A DNA stretch of 40,700 nucleotides. It comes from Synechococcus sp. AG-679-C18. Its GTDB lineage: Bacteria; Cyanobacteriota; Cyanobacteriia; PCC-6307; Cyanobiaceae. The notes beneath the pieces are model-generated. The model saw only the letters and a program-made list of their open reading frames with translations, made no database searches and was not told the DNA's origin. A program made the position numbers and the translations under genes. Shown here piece by piece: positions 9,709 to 18,378 of the stretch. The number at the start of each line of letters is the position of its first letter. Position 1 is the first letter of the stretch. Location: assembly GCA_003210755.1 (NCBI GenBank), contig QCUL01000025.1, positions 1 to 40,700 of the forward strand, in the 5' to 3' direction.

Positions 9709-9801
9709 ATTAGTATCAGAATTACTTGGCATCAGAAACATTGTGATGACTTCGAGTTCTGAATCCATTAGAACTGCACCATCAATTGATATTTGTAATC
9801 C

Positions 9802-9963
9802 GTGAAGCGCAACTGCAGCTCGATCAATTGGATTGTTCGCCAAGATCGAAATGCCTATTTTTGGCTTAAAAAAAAGACCGGCGCTTCTGAATATCAAGCT
9901 GTGTCTGCAGTATGGCTCTTTGGTCTGTTTTGCGGCATCTTGATCATGTGGCTCTTTGCTTAG
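9802..9963 (+). CDS. Small C-terminally anchored membrane protein, 53 aa
   Basis: A GTG-initiated frame of 53 codons ending TAG encodes a basic, aromatic N-terminal half (INWIVRQDRNAYFWLKKKTG) and one C-terminal hydrophobic helix (about residues 33-53, AVWLFGLFCGILIMWLFA). The charged soluble part followed by a clean transmembrane segment ending at the stop codon is a plausible tail-anchored small protein. It sits 93 bases behind the preceding membrane-anchored gene on the same strand. No strong ribosome-binding site is visible and no family is recognised. A chance ORF cannot be excluded. Confidence 0.45.
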   Translation: MKRNCSSINWIVRQDRNAYFWLKKKTGASEYQAVSAVWLFGLFCGILIMWLFA

Positions 9964-10259
9964 TTGAGAAGATTATCGATTAAGAATTCTTAAACTTGTA
10001 TGTAGTACAACTTAGAACCTTGAAAAATCTAAAATATAATTCAAACATCGAACTACTTCGCAAGGACTTGATAGGATCAGTTTTTCGAAAGATATGCTTG
10101 TACTTCTTACACTTTCGGAATGAATTGTGTGATGCTGGTATTTAATTCAGAATAATGATCGCTCGTAATCATTAAACATGTGGATTTACTCGTTTTCCTC
10201 TTCCACAATCGGTCTTTATTTGGCAAGATATAATTCACATCCTTGTGAATTATCACACC
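9964..10259. other. AT-rich intergenic stretch
   Basis: No gene was found. A perfect 14-base palindrome (TTAAGAATTCTTAA, 9980-9993) lies shortly after the small ORF. The rest presumably holds the promoter of the following barrel-protein gene, but no confident -35/-10 pair was identified. Confidence 0.4.
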
Positions 10260-10919
10260 ATGCATAATCGCTGCCAAGCTATTCAGGCTCTTAACTTGTT
10301 AGCACCGATCGTTTCAGCTCTATTTCAATCTTCACCAGCTCTTGCTGATAGTCCAAATCTTTATGTAACAGGGGCAGCTGGGTTTAATAATCCGACCACA
10401 CGAACTAATACTGGAGTACAAGGTACTTTTGAGGAATATACTAATCCGGGAGCTTCAGCAGAATTAGGGTTAGGAATTGACTTTGATGGCTTAAGGGTTG
10501 AAGCTACTTATGCTATTGATGCAAGCCAATTAAGAGGGTATACCAATGTGAGTGGGATTGATTTTGACTATAAATCCGGTGGCGAAGTTCGCAAACAATC
10601 TGGATTTCTAACTGGATATTGGGATCTTCTTAGGAAGAGTACTTGGACACCATATCTAGGCGCAGGATTTGGCTATTCAAATTTAGATGTTCGAGATTTT
10701 TCCGACCCAGGTCTTTCATACAAAGGATTTAATCGGTCACTCTGGGGTTATCAATTAAAGGCAGGGGTTTCGATTGATATGTCAACTCATTCGATACTTT
10801 TTGCGGAAGGTATTTATCGGGGTACTTCTGGTTTTAGGACTAATGACGGATTTGACAACTGGAATAATGCATCATGGAGTAGTTGGGGTGGTCAAGTGGG
10901 TGTGCGCATTTCTCTCTAA
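10260..10919 (+). CDS. Predicted outer-membrane beta-barrel protein (opacity/OmpA-barrel-like)
   Basis: From the ATG at 10260 the product is 219 residues; an in-frame GTG at 10245 would add five. The N-terminus is a Sec signal peptide with a likely cleavage after SSPALA. The mature part has alternating amphipathic beta strands (GASAELGLGIDF, LRVEATYAID, TPYLGAGFGYSNLD, WGYQLKAGVSIDM) and ends GGQVGVRISL, as in eight-stranded outer-membrane barrels. Barrels of this size are usually non-porin surface proteins. In a cyanobacterium it would sit in the outer membrane. The gene stands alone in an AT-rich region with no ribosome-binding site that settles the start. Confidence 0.75.
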   Translation: MHNRCQAIQALNLLAPIVSALFQSSPALADSPNLYVTGAAGFNNPTTRTNTGVQGTFEEYTNPGASAELGLGIDFDGLRVEATYAIDASQLRGYTNVSGIDFDYKSGGEVRKQSGFLTGYWDLLRKSTWTPYLGAGFGYSNLDVRDFSDPGLSYKGFNRSLWGYQLKAGVSIDMSTHSILFAEGIYRGTSGFRTNDGFDNWNNASWSSWGGQVGVRISL

Positions 10920-11563
10920 TCGTAATTTAATCGCTAGTAAATAAGCTGAAACAATGTAGTAAAGATGATTGTTATGATTTTGGAGGGAAATCGATTCACT
11001 TTAAAGATGATGAGTCTTTCTCAAATAGCGTTAATGAGTGTGAGGGTTATTTAAATCTGATTCGAAGAAGGCAATATGAGACTATCGACGTGGTACTGAA
11101 TTTTAATTGTTTGATTTACTTGCATAAGGTTTTTAAGTTCCTCAAAGCGCACGTAAGATAAGGTTTAATTTAAAAGTTCAAATTGGAAGTTGCTTAGCCA
11201 TAAGTTTATGATTTATTTTTTATGGCTTTTGTAATGCTTTTGGAGGTCATCTTAGGTCAAATGGAACAGCTTCTAAACACTGATACTTTCGATAAATTAG
11301 GAAAGCTTGCTTGCTGGCTTCCAAACAGCTGTTTTATAAGCGTTTGATGTTCCAATGCGCATCATTCATTATGAGTCGTTGGTTTCATTTCTTTCTATAC
11401 ACTTAGAAACTCCTGGGATTGTGGAATGGCTCTATGGATCTTGGCTTGAGTGTTCGAACATAGCTGTTCAACACTAATGAGTTTGTACTGAGTTCTATTT
11501 CTCGGGTTCTAGATATCTCGTTTAATGTTCTCATCTGCGCTGACTTTGGTCTTGAAGTGATGT
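10920..11563. other. Intergenic region without a convincing gene
   Basis: This 640-base AT-rich stretch has no supported gene. A plus-strand frame stays open from 10931 to 11161 (76 codons) but has no ATG, GTG or TTG near its 5' end. A 41-codon ATG frame at 11222-11347 has a hydrophobic start and no ribosome-binding site. Either could be a gene remnant or chance. The 3' part must carry the promoter of the Hli gene at 11564. Confidence 0.35.
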
Positions 11564-11722
11564 ATGAGCAAAATGCCCACAACGTTCCACTCGATTTTCT
11601 ATTACATGATCCCTGAAAATGAAAACCGCTGGGCACGTGCCGAGCGCCTTAATGGACGATTAGCCATGATCGGTTTCTTAGCTGCAATTGGTGCCTACAT
11701 CAATACAGGTTCGATTTGGTAA
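11564..11722 (+). CDS. hli: High-light-inducible protein (Hli/SCP), 52 aa
   Basis: The 52-residue product contains the chlorophyll-binding helix signature of the Hli/ELIP family, ERLNGRLAMIGFLAAIGAYI (about residues 27-46), with the Glu, Asn/Arg and Met positions conserved. These single-helix thylakoid proteins bind chlorophyll and carotenoid and protect newly made or damaged photosystems. The N-terminus reads FYYMIPENENRWARAE, the usual pre-helix of short Hli proteins. The ATG at 11564 was chosen; a second in-frame ATG lies three codons later. A rho-independent terminator follows 15 bases after the stop, so this is a single-gene transcription unit. Confidence 0.9.
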   Translation: MSKMPTTFHSIFYYMIPENENRWARAERLNGRLAMIGFLAAIGAYINTGSIW

Positions 11723-11736
11723 ACGCTTGATCGTCT

Positions 11737-11765
11737 AAGGAGGGGGTATGGCGCCCTCCTTTTTC
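11737..11765 (+). terminator. Rho-independent terminator of the hli gene
   Basis: An 8-base perfect stem (AAGGAGGG / CCCTCCTT) with a 9-base loop runs from 11737 to 11761 and continues into TTT. It lies 15 bases after the hli stop codon. Its left arm also contains a strong Shine-Dalgarno-like AGGAGG, but no ORF begins behind it. Confidence 0.8.
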
Positions 11766-12110
11766 CCTACTGAGGATTTCTATTTATCTTTCGATTGATA
11801 TAGACATAATTAACCTCAAATTCAACTAAATTATTGATCATAGATATTAATTTCTGACTCGTCATTTCTAAATACAATCGAACAGAATCTGTTTTTTCTA
11901 TCATTTGATATCAGATTTTGGCATCTGTGTCTAAACAATTGCATCGATAGACGGGCTGACCAAGAGTAATCTTACATGAAAATTTGAGGAATTAGTGAAA
12001 GATCTGATTTCTATTCGATTTAAGTTTCTAACTTAGATGTTTCCTAAATAAGTGTGCTAAGCAGCGATCCCATTAAAGAATTATATAAATTGAAGGAAGC
12101 AACATGTAGT
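11766..12110. other. Intergenic region between convergent genes
   Basis: This 345-base AT-rich region lies between the hli terminator and the 3' end of the DoxX gene on the other strand. No ORF, RNA or repeat worth naming was seen. Confidence 0.4.
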
Positions 12111-12563
12111 TTAAACAGTGAAACGAAAAATTGAAATTGAAAGCCTATTGCGTAAAAACTCAGAGAGAGAATATTGACCTGTTCCTATAACCAACAATAT
12201 AATATATATTAACAAATACAGGAATGATGCTTCGAATTCATAATTGTGAGCTTCCACTATGCTTAAAGGTGCTCCCTGCAATCCAGTATCCTTTAAGTGG
12301 AATATCATTGCAAACAGCATTGTTGAACATAGCCCTGTAAGGGATAGTCGTGTAAATATACCTAGAATAAGACAAACTGAACCTATGATTTGTGTATATG
12401 CTGCAAGATAAGTCCAGTATGCATGCTCAAATGGTAAGAAATTAAAGTAATTGTCAATTATAAATGAAGTAAATCCATCTATATCGGACAATTTTTCAAG
12501 ACCATGATGAAACATCAAAAGGCTCGCAAACACCCTTGTTATCAGAAGCGTGATGGCTATCAA
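12111..12563 (-). CDS. DoxX family membrane protein
   Basis: The 150-residue protein matches the DoxX/DoxD-like family: an N-terminal helix with ITRVFASLLMFHHGLEKL (the conserved R...HG..K pattern), then helices at about 52-70 (AAYTQIIGSVCLILGIF), 72-90 and 111-128. Four transmembrane segments in about 150 residues is the usual size. Members are linked to thiosulfate:quinone oxidoreductase subunits or to redox homeostasis, but most are of unknown function, and no partner enzyme is adjacent. It is divergent from the MFS gene at 12928, with a shared 364-base upstream region. Confidence 0.8.
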   Translation of the reverse strand: MIAITLLITRVFASLLMFHHGLEKLSDIDGFTSFIIDNYFNFLPFEHAYWTYLAAYTQIIGSVCLILGIFTRLSLTGLCSTMLFAMIFHLKDTGLQGAPLSIVEAHNYEFEASFLYLLIYIILLVIGTGQYSLSEFLRNRLSISIFRFTV

Positions 12564-12927
12564 GAGGTTGCTAAAAACTATTTTCTGATTATACCCAACC
12601 GTTGTTACAATCGAATAGTTCTGTACATATCTATTCCACGTGTGTGATAAATGTTCTATTGCTTGTTGTGATTTTATATCAGCTTACTCCTCTATTGATG
12701 CCTACATTGAGTTGGAGCTCTGGTGATACGATAATAGCCATTGCCAATTTCCTACGTTTTGAATTTTAAAAACCTCTGAAAATTGCGGAGATATTTGTTT
12801 GGATTATGACATCAGCAAAATGTAATTATTAGGATTGTATGTAGTTTAAGAGATGCCTTAATTATAAGGTTGGTAAAAATAAGATTCCGACTATATTTAA
12901 TTGACATCACTTGAAAAGCACAAAGGC
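12564..12927. promoter_or_regulatory. Divergent upstream region between DoxX and MFS genes
   Basis: The region between the two divergent starts is AT-rich and must carry promoters in both directions. No operator-like repeat was found with confidence. A TTG at 12901 is an alternative start for the MFS gene, in which case the last 27 bases are coding. Confidence 0.4.
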
Positions 12928-14139
12928 ATGAAGGGAAGGTATGATCACTGGCGTTTTGATTTAATAGGTGGATGTTTTGGTATTGCAATTGCATTAGGGC
13001 TTGTTCGGTTTGATTTTGGAATCCTTGGTCGTTTAATGGCTGAGGCAAAATGGATCAGTATCGAACAGGTAGGTCAGCTCGCTGCTATTAATATGCTTGG
13101 TTATCTTGCGGGTAGTATTCAACAAGCTTATTTAAAGAGCCAGAAGGTATCTATTCGTTTTGTAAAACTATCGCTTATTATCGTTATTATTTCGATATTA
13201 ATGGAAGGTCATTTAAGGGATTTTACGAGTCAATCTGTGCTGAGATTTTTATGTGGTTGGGGTGCTGCTCATATTGTGTCTGGCCTTCCTACAATCGCTT
13301 TGCAAAGAGTTCCACTCGAAATTAACAGGTCTGCAACTGGGATCATCATGAGTGGTGGTGGCATAGGTGCATTGATTGGTTCGCTTGCAATTGGAATGTT
13401 TTCCCCAACATCGGCACCATCGGCTTGGACTGTACTTTTGCTTTCAACTTTAATATTAAGTTTGCCTGTTTTTATATTGCTTTACAGGAATGTTGAGTAT
13501 TCTCAGAATTTAAATCTTACTTCTAATCAATCTGTAAATAATCTAGAAACTAAATCCCCTTCTAGCAATAATCCTAGATTTTTGATCGCCGTGATTATTC
13601 TGGGCTTTGCATTTATGCAAATTGGTCAGGTACCAACTATTCTCTACGAACCTTTAATTGCGATGAATAAACTTAATTTAGTGCCTAGACTTGCGAGTAA
13701 TCTTGATGGCTTATTTGGCCTCGGATTGATAATTGGAGGAATTATTCCAGCGTTAGTGCCATCCAAGCTTACAACCAAGCTATTTCTTCCTTTGATATCT
13801 ATGTTTGGATTGTTAGGAGTTATCTTTTTTGCAAATTTTAGTAATATTTTTGAATTGTCTATTTCAATCCTTCTAATAGGCGTGTGGGACATGATGACAG
13901 GTACATTGACTTATCATCGTTTTGGCCAAATTTGTTCCAAGTCAACTCAGCGTAGAGCTTGGGCTACAGCAACTTCAGTAGGTGCTATTGGTTTTATTCT
14001 TTTTTCTTCTAGTACCTCTCAGTTTTCTGGCTCAAATATTAATTTGATCTTGAACTTAGGAATCCTTGCCGTTGCAATACAATTTATTTTAGAAATCACT
14101 CAATATGCATTGTCAGCAAAGGAAAAATTTGTTGACTGA
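12928..14139 (+). CDS. MFS transporter, YbfB/YjiJ-like family
   Basis: About 403 residues with roughly twelve hydrophobic segments, a major-facilitator inner-membrane transporter. The N-terminal pattern LVRFDFGILGRLMAEAKW, followed by VGQLAAINMLGYLAGS, matches the YbfB/YjiJ group, whose substrate is unknown. Two six-helix halves are separated by a polar loop at about residues 195-215 (NLTSNQSVNNLETKSPSS). The ATG at 12928 gives the N-terminus MKGRYDHWRF right before the first helix; the TTG at 12901 would add nine polar residues and has no ribosome-binding site. The substrate cannot be inferred from context. Confidence 0.8.
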   Translation: MKGRYDHWRFDLIGGCFGIAIALGLVRFDFGILGRLMAEAKWISIEQVGQLAAINMLGYLAGSIQQAYLKSQKVSIRFVKLSLIIVIISILMEGHLRDFTSQSVLRFLCGWGAAHIVSGLPTIALQRVPLEINRSATGIIMSGGGIGALIGSLAIGMFSPTSAPSAWTVLLLSTLILSLPVFILLYRNVEYSQNLNLTSNQSVNNLETKSPSSNNPRFLIAVIILGFAFMQIGQVPTILYEPLIAMNKLNLVPRLASNLDGLFGLGLIIGGIIPALVPSKLTTKLFLPLISMFGLLGVIFFANFSNIFELSISILLIGVWDMMTGTLTYHRFGQICSKSTQRRAWATATSVGAIGFILFSSSTSQFSGSNINLILNLGILAVAIQFILEITQYALSAKEKFVD

Positions 14140-14546
14140 CGTTATGGCTTGAAATGAGAATTGCCAGTTTTCAATGATTTTTATGTTGAAAGTCTGCTTT
14201 GTATTGTTCGATATTTATGTGAAGATAGTAGGTGATCAATCCATTCTCAATGTGTCTTATGTCTTCTCTTTTAGTTGTTATCACTAAGTTCTTTCAATAT
14301 GATCTATAGTGCATTTTTACTTTTAGATATTGGTTCCCTTTGTGATTGATGTTTTGATGTTTTGATGTTTGATGATATTGAATCCTGGAGGGTGATTGAT
14401 TTCTTGGCGATAGTGTTCTAGTAATGAACAGCTTTCTTCTCTCAAGATCAAGGCGTTTTTTATTTTACGTTTTAAGACCGTCTTGTTGCTCATTATTCCC
14501 TATGCTAAATTTTTGCTATTAATATGTAAACCTTCTAGTATAAAGT
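14140..14546. other. AT-rich intergenic region with a short tandem repeat
   Basis: No gene was found. A small direct repeat of GTTTTGAT-like units (about 14350-14376) and T-rich tracts are the only structure seen. A TATAAAG element immediately precedes the next gene's ATG. Confidence 0.35.
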
Positions 14547-14771
14547 ATGAAAATTTTCATTTCTTTCTCGGCGTTATTGATAAGCCTTGGGACTTCTCTC
14601 GTTGCTCATGCTGGATCCGTAACGAGAGAAGCGATGGATCAAGAGGTTGCTACTAATAGAGCTCTTTCTCATGTCCCTGCTGGTAAAAGTGTTACTGATA
14701 CCTCCTGCCAGGAGATTCAGATGGGACTATTTGGTGATACCTCTTACCGCTGCACCGTGACTTGGGATTGA
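14547..14771 (+). CDS. Small exported protein, 74 aa
   Basis: The product has a clear Sec signal peptide (MKIFISFSALLISLGTSLVA, cleavage probably after AHA at residue 22) and a mature domain of about 52 residues with two Cys (in TSCQEI and YRCTV) that could form a disulfide in the periplasm or thylakoid lumen. Proteins of this pattern occur in marine picocyanobacteria, but the function is unknown. No Shine-Dalgarno is present; a TATAAAG sequence lies directly before the ATG. Confidence 0.7.
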   Translation: MKIFISFSALLISLGTSLVAHAGSVTREAMDQEVATNRALSHVPAGKSVTDTSCQEIQMGLFGDTSYRCTVTWD

Positions 14772-14978
14772 AGATCTCAAAGGTAGTTTATAATTTTGGC
14801 AAAAATAATTATTTGTTGTTGATTTAAACTTAAAAGGAATTTTTATCTTGTTCGAAACTTTTCGATTGGGAAGCTGTTAAAGCCAGTCATTTAAAAAATG
14901 ATTATTATTAGTTGATGGATTTTGTTTGCTAAAAATTCTCATGGATTTGAACAGTGTGCATCGCTCTTAGTTCTAATG

Positions 14979-15221
14979 TTAAGGTTCGAAAACCGCAAAT
15001 TCTTTTACGCGTGCAATAAAGTTCTTCATTTCATGCTGTGAAATACTACAGGCCATATTTGCCCACCGATCTAAATGGATTTGTAACTGTTGACCGCTGT
15101 GTTTTTCTGCATATCTCATGTAAGTATGATGTAAAATTAGCCTTAAGTCTTTAGTTGATATCCATGGGTGACATTCTGAAATTTGATCAATTCTGTTTGC
15201 TCTTTCAATCATTGTATTCAT
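14979..15221 (-). CDS. Hypothetical protein, 80 aa
   Basis: The family is not recognised. The 80-residue soluble protein is predicted largely helical, with evenly spread charged residues and no membrane segment; HHTYMRYAEKHSGQQLQIHLDRWAN looks like one long amphipathic helix. Codon use resembles a real gene, without the low-complexity bias of the flanking intergenic DNA. A second ATG three codons downstream is an alternative start. Confidence 0.55.
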   Translation of the reverse strand: MNTMIERANRIDQISECHPWISTKDLRLILHHTYMRYAEKHSGQQLQIHLDRWANMACSISQHEMKNFIARVKEFAVFEP

Positions 15222-15536
15222 TATATTGTTATTAATTTAGCTCATTCGCTCCCTTTTTGAATTCAAAAGATTTGAATGCCCGTATAAAATGTAGTAAGCT
15301 ATGTGTTTATGCTTTTAGCTGTATGAGTTTGTCTCTCATTTTTGATTCAATATTGATACTTACATTGATGTTTGTATCAATTTTTAAACCGTCTTTGTCC
15401 TTTGGTTCTGAGGTGATGGGTTAAGCCTGCATAGATACCCTAAATTTATAATTAATTGATGATAGATCGACGTAACTCCCTTTTGTATTATCTAAATTGT
15501 TAACTTATTGTTTTACGTTTCCGCACAAAACTTTTT
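15222..15536. other. Intergenic region with one tiny ORF
   Basis: The region is AT-rich. It contains a 33-codon plus-strand frame at 15323-15424 with one hydrophobic helix (SILILTLMFVSIF) and no ribosome-binding site. No other structure was seen. Confidence 0.3.
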
Positions 15537-15812
15537 TTAATTCTTTGAGCCTTCTGCTATTGACTTTGTTTTATTTTTGCTCATGCAGTCAAGAGGCAGT
15601 CCACCATATATATTGACAATTAGTGGTATGAAAACCATTCCTACGAGCAGAAGGCCTAGAGGTTGTTTTTGTTCGTAATTCATACTGGATACGTAAATGA
15701 CAATATTGCAGACAATTACGTAAATTGAAATAGAAATTATAGATTTTGCCAATGAATTTCCTTTTTTATAATTGTAGACGATATCTGGGTTTAATTTGTT
15801 TATTGGATACAT
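15537..15812 (-). CDS. Hypothetical two-helix membrane protein, 91 aa
   Basis: The family is not recognised. The product has a short polar N-terminus, two transmembrane segments (about residues 22-42, AKSIISISIYVIVCNIVIYV, and 52-68, LGLLLVGMVFIPLIVNI) and a Lys/Ser-rich cytoplasmic-type tail. It is transcribed away from the hydrolase gene at 15965 and shares the 152-base region between them. Confidence 0.55.
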   Translation of the reverse strand: MYPINKLNPDIVYNYKKGNSLAKSIISISIYVIVCNIVIYVSSMNYEQKQPLGLLLVGMVFIPLIVNIYGGLPLDCMSKNKTKSIAEGSKN

Positions 15813-15964
15813 TGCTGCTTGTCTTTAGAAACAGCATACTCATGCATTTTTCTTTACGAGAATCTACTTTCTGCAATGAGTCCCTTCCAACTGTTTTGGA
15901 ATCTGAAAAAATGTAGCTTTTCCCAATTTATTATTCTACCGTTTTTAAACATTGCTTATTTCTT

Positions 15965-16711
15965 TTGCAAATCATAAGAGAAAACTCTGCTTTGAAGGTT
16001 GATGGTAGCCTTATGCGCCTCTATGTAGCTAAACCTCTTCAGGAGGGTTGTTGGCCTGGCATCTTGTTTTATTCAGATATTTATCAACTTGGTCCGCCTA
16101 TTACACGTCTTGCAGATCGTTTAGCTGGCTATGGCTATGTGGTAGCGGCACCTGAGATATTTCATCGTCGTGAACCGCTTGGGACGATCATTGAACCCAA
16201 TGATCTTGGTCGTTTACGTGGGAATGACAACGCGCTGAGTACGTCGATTGCTGCTTATGACGATGACGCCTCTGCAACTCTTCAGTGGTTGGATGAACAC
16301 CCTTCAGTTCGTTCAGAATGTCTGGGGACGATAGGTTTTTGCTTGGGAGGACATATTGCTTTTCGTGCAGCTTTATCCCGTGAGGTTAAAGCGACTGTTT
16401 GCATTTATCCAACCGGTCTTCAGGATGGAAAGCTCGGGATTGGCATCGCTGACTCACTTGAACGAGCTTCTGAAATAAGAGGTTCACTTTTTACAATTTT
16501 TGGTAGCTTGGATCCGCATGTATCTCCGGAAGCTCGTCAGAAAATTCTTGCAAACTTGGCATCAATTCCTAATCTCAATCATCAGACTTCTTTGTTTGAA
16601 TGTAATCATACATTCATGCGTGATGATGGTGCGCGATGGGATCCTCAACGATCGGATGAGTGTTGGAATCTAATCACACAATTTCTTAACGATAAGTTGA
16701 AATGTTTATAG
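15965..16711 (+). CDS. Dienelactone hydrolase family protein
   Basis: The 248-residue alpha/beta hydrolase has the dienelactone-hydrolase nucleophile elbow GFCLGG (Cys126), with Asp183 (FGSLDPHVS) and His215 (ECNHTFMRD) completing the Cys-Asp-His triad. DLH-family enzymes hydrolyse lactone or ester bonds; in cyanobacteria the substrate is unknown and no aromatic-degradation genes are nearby. It starts with TTG at 15965 because the N-terminal strand (MQIIRENSALKVDGS) aligns with the family only from there; the next ATG (residue 17) would cut the first strand. It is probably monocistronic. Confidence 0.85.
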   Translation: MQIIRENSALKVDGSLMRLYVAKPLQEGCWPGILFYSDIYQLGPPITRLADRLAGYGYVVAAPEIFHRREPLGTIIEPNDLGRLRGNDNALSTSIAAYDDDASATLQWLDEHPSVRSECLGTIGFCLGGHIAFRAALSREVKATVCIYPTGLQDGKLGIGIADSLERASEIRGSLFTIFGSLDPHVSPEARQKILANLASIPNLNHQTSLFECNHTFMRDDGARWDPQRSDECWNLITQFLNDKLKCL

Positions 16712-17347
16712 TGCGATTTATTACTTTTTCATGGATTCTCAAATTTAGTTGTCTTGATTAATGCGGCCTAATGGATAAGTTTTTTGCATTATATTATTTT
16801 CTCTTAAATCGGGTGTTCTTATTCATTTGATTGATCTTCTGTGTAGGCAAAGGCTAGCTTCTGCATTTCTTTGTTTTACAGAAGGATTTTATGAACTAGG
16901 GAATTGAGTTATCTTTATTAAATCAGCTTCTAGTAAATTACCAGTTTGTGAGCAGTTTTTATGATTTGGAATGTCTCTATGCTATTTACCCTTTATGACA
17001 CTACGTTCTTCTATCTTGTGTGAGGGCTTTGTTTGCGTGCTTTTGCTTTTTAGCAACCACTGATGTTCGTAAATCGTACAGTATTGTTATTTATGCTCTT
17101 GTCCTTGTTTGTTTTTAGGTATGATTTATTGCTTGCCTATACTTAATCTCTTTCAAGATTGTATTAAAAGGCTTAGGCCTAAACCATATATGAATCGACG
17201 TTCAATGTGTTCACTAATCTTTTTTGTGATCGTCACTTTCGTCTATCTATCAGACATCGCTTCTGGCTAGTAACATCTTGCAATTGATTTGTTTGGTATT
17301 GGTATAAATTATATGTCTTTTTGGTTTAAAACTGGTTTACATGCGCA
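16712..17347. other. AT-rich intergenic region with a possible micro-ORF
   Basis: This 636-base region has no gene in standard terms. A 49-codon plus-strand frame at 17121-17270 ends in a hydrophobic helix (SLIFFVIVTFVYL) preceded by a basic stretch; an internal ATG at 17190 would give a 26-residue single-helix peptide. The palindrome TTAGGCCTAA lies inside it. No ribosome-binding site is evident. Confidence 0.3.
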
Positions 17348-17635
17348 ATGTTTATGATTTCTAACTATGAGTCTACTTTTTCTTACTTCTCCGATCACAA
17401 CGGTTTGCCTATTTTTTTGAATATTGAATTAGGTGATTTTGTTATTGTTAATCAGAATAGATTGTTTTCACGACGTAAAGCCCATGATTGGTGGATGGGG
17501 CAGGTGATCTCTTATAAGGGCGGCCCAGGTGTGGATAGAATATTTGAAGTTGTAGACGTTGACGATGAATGCGTCTACTGGGTTTCAGCTGATCGAGTTC
17601 GTCATGTTGTTCATGCATTGGATGGATTGATGTGA
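17348..17635 (+). CDS. DUF3104 family protein
   Basis: The 95-residue protein contains the pattern LGDFVIVNQNRLFSRR followed by DWWMGQVISYKGG and FEVVDVDDECVYWVSAD, which I recognise as DUF3104, a small family found almost only in marine Synechococcus and Prochlorococcus, often in several copies. The fold is probably a small beta-barrel; the function is unknown. The ATG at 17348 is used; a second ATG two codons later is possible. Confidence 0.8.
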   Translation: MFMISNYESTFSYFSDHNGLPIFLNIELGDFVIVNQNRLFSRRKAHDWWMGQVISYKGGPGVDRIFEVVDVDDECVYWVSADRVRHVVHALDGLM

Positions 17636-17755
17636 TGATGCATTGATTCAGGCAGCTCATTGTGGGATTTGGTTCGGTTACGAGTTTTGCAATATTCCTA
17701 ATTCCTTAAAGATTTGAAGCAACGTTGCTGGATTTACCCTTGTTAAGATTTATGT

Positions 17756-17842
17756 ATGATTTCTTTTGCAGTCGCTGGTACGCTCGTTCTTCTGAATGTA
17801 GCTCTCATCTCATCCATTCTGTCGGGTAAATTTTTAGCTTAG
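17756..17842 (+). CDS. Candidate single-helix membrane micro-protein, 28 aa
   Basis: An ATG-to-TAG frame of 28 codons encodes one helix (AVAGTLVLLNVALISSIL) ending in the polar tail SGKFLA. Size and shape resemble the tiny single-helix subunits of thylakoid complexes (PsbX, PetL, PsaM-like), but it does not match any I can recall. Its composition is balanced (Ala, Val, Gly), unlike the Phe/Ile/Tyr-dominated ORFs expected by chance in this T-rich DNA, and that is the main reason to list it. It lies 120 bases after the DUF3104 gene. Confidence 0.4.
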   Translation: MISFAVAGTLVLLNVALISSILSGKFLA

Positions 17843-18378
17843 TTTTTTTCAGATTGCTTATCGTTTTTTAGCGATTTACATGTTGTGCAATTTTTTGAGC
17901 TTCACGCTGAGTTCATGATTCTTATTCCAATAAAACGATTAGATCTTAGTAATTATTTTCACTTTCTATTTTCCTTTTTATTTTAGTTGGTTAATATTGA
18001 TTGTTTTGTTCTGTTTTAATTTTCTTTTATCTGTTTTTGACTCCTTTCCAAGCTTTTTATTTTGTTTGTTTAGATCGCGCAAAAAAAATAGAATTTCAGT
18101 TTCAATTTGTTTTGCTTTGTTTTTGAGGCATCTAGAGGTGTTGTGCACTGTTAAGAGCTCGAGTGAATTTTTTATTCCCATTTACTGTCTTGTTGGTTTT
18201 TTTTTGAGTATTAAGGGCTGATTTTAAGCACACATTTTCCCGTTAATGCATCTGTTTTTATTGATAGATGATTCCCGTGTTGTTTTGTTTTTGTTAGTTA
18301 TTTACTTTTTTCTCTCTCTCTGATTGGATAGTGTTAATGTTTTGATATGGTTATTGCTCGCTCAATGTAGTGCTGTAT
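17843..18378. other. T-rich low-complexity intergenic region
   Basis: The 536 bases are strongly T-rich on the plus strand, including TTTT runs, CTCTCTCTCTCT at about 18311-18322 and an AAAAAAAA tract near 18082. Long frames on both strands here are Phe-rich or Lys-rich and result from composition. No gene or clear terminator was seen. Confidence 0.45.

Noticed and set aside
10931..11161. 76-codon open frame after the barrel gene
   Set aside because: No ATG, GTG or TTG near its 5' end; could be a gene remnant, but evidence is too weak.
11403..11636. Minus-strand 77-codon frame overlapping the small hli gene
   Set aside because: It is antisense to a clearly recognisable Hli protein and has no domain of its own.
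14350..14376. GTTTTGAT-like tandem repeat as a CRISPR or regulatory array
   Set aside because: Units are about 8 bases with no spacers; it is a simple low-complexity repeat.
17997..18221. Plus-strand 74-codon frame and the opposing 67-codon Lys/Asn-rich frame (17978-18181)
   Set aside because: Both are products of T-rich low-complexity DNA; residues are dominated by Phe or Lys and no domain is visible.
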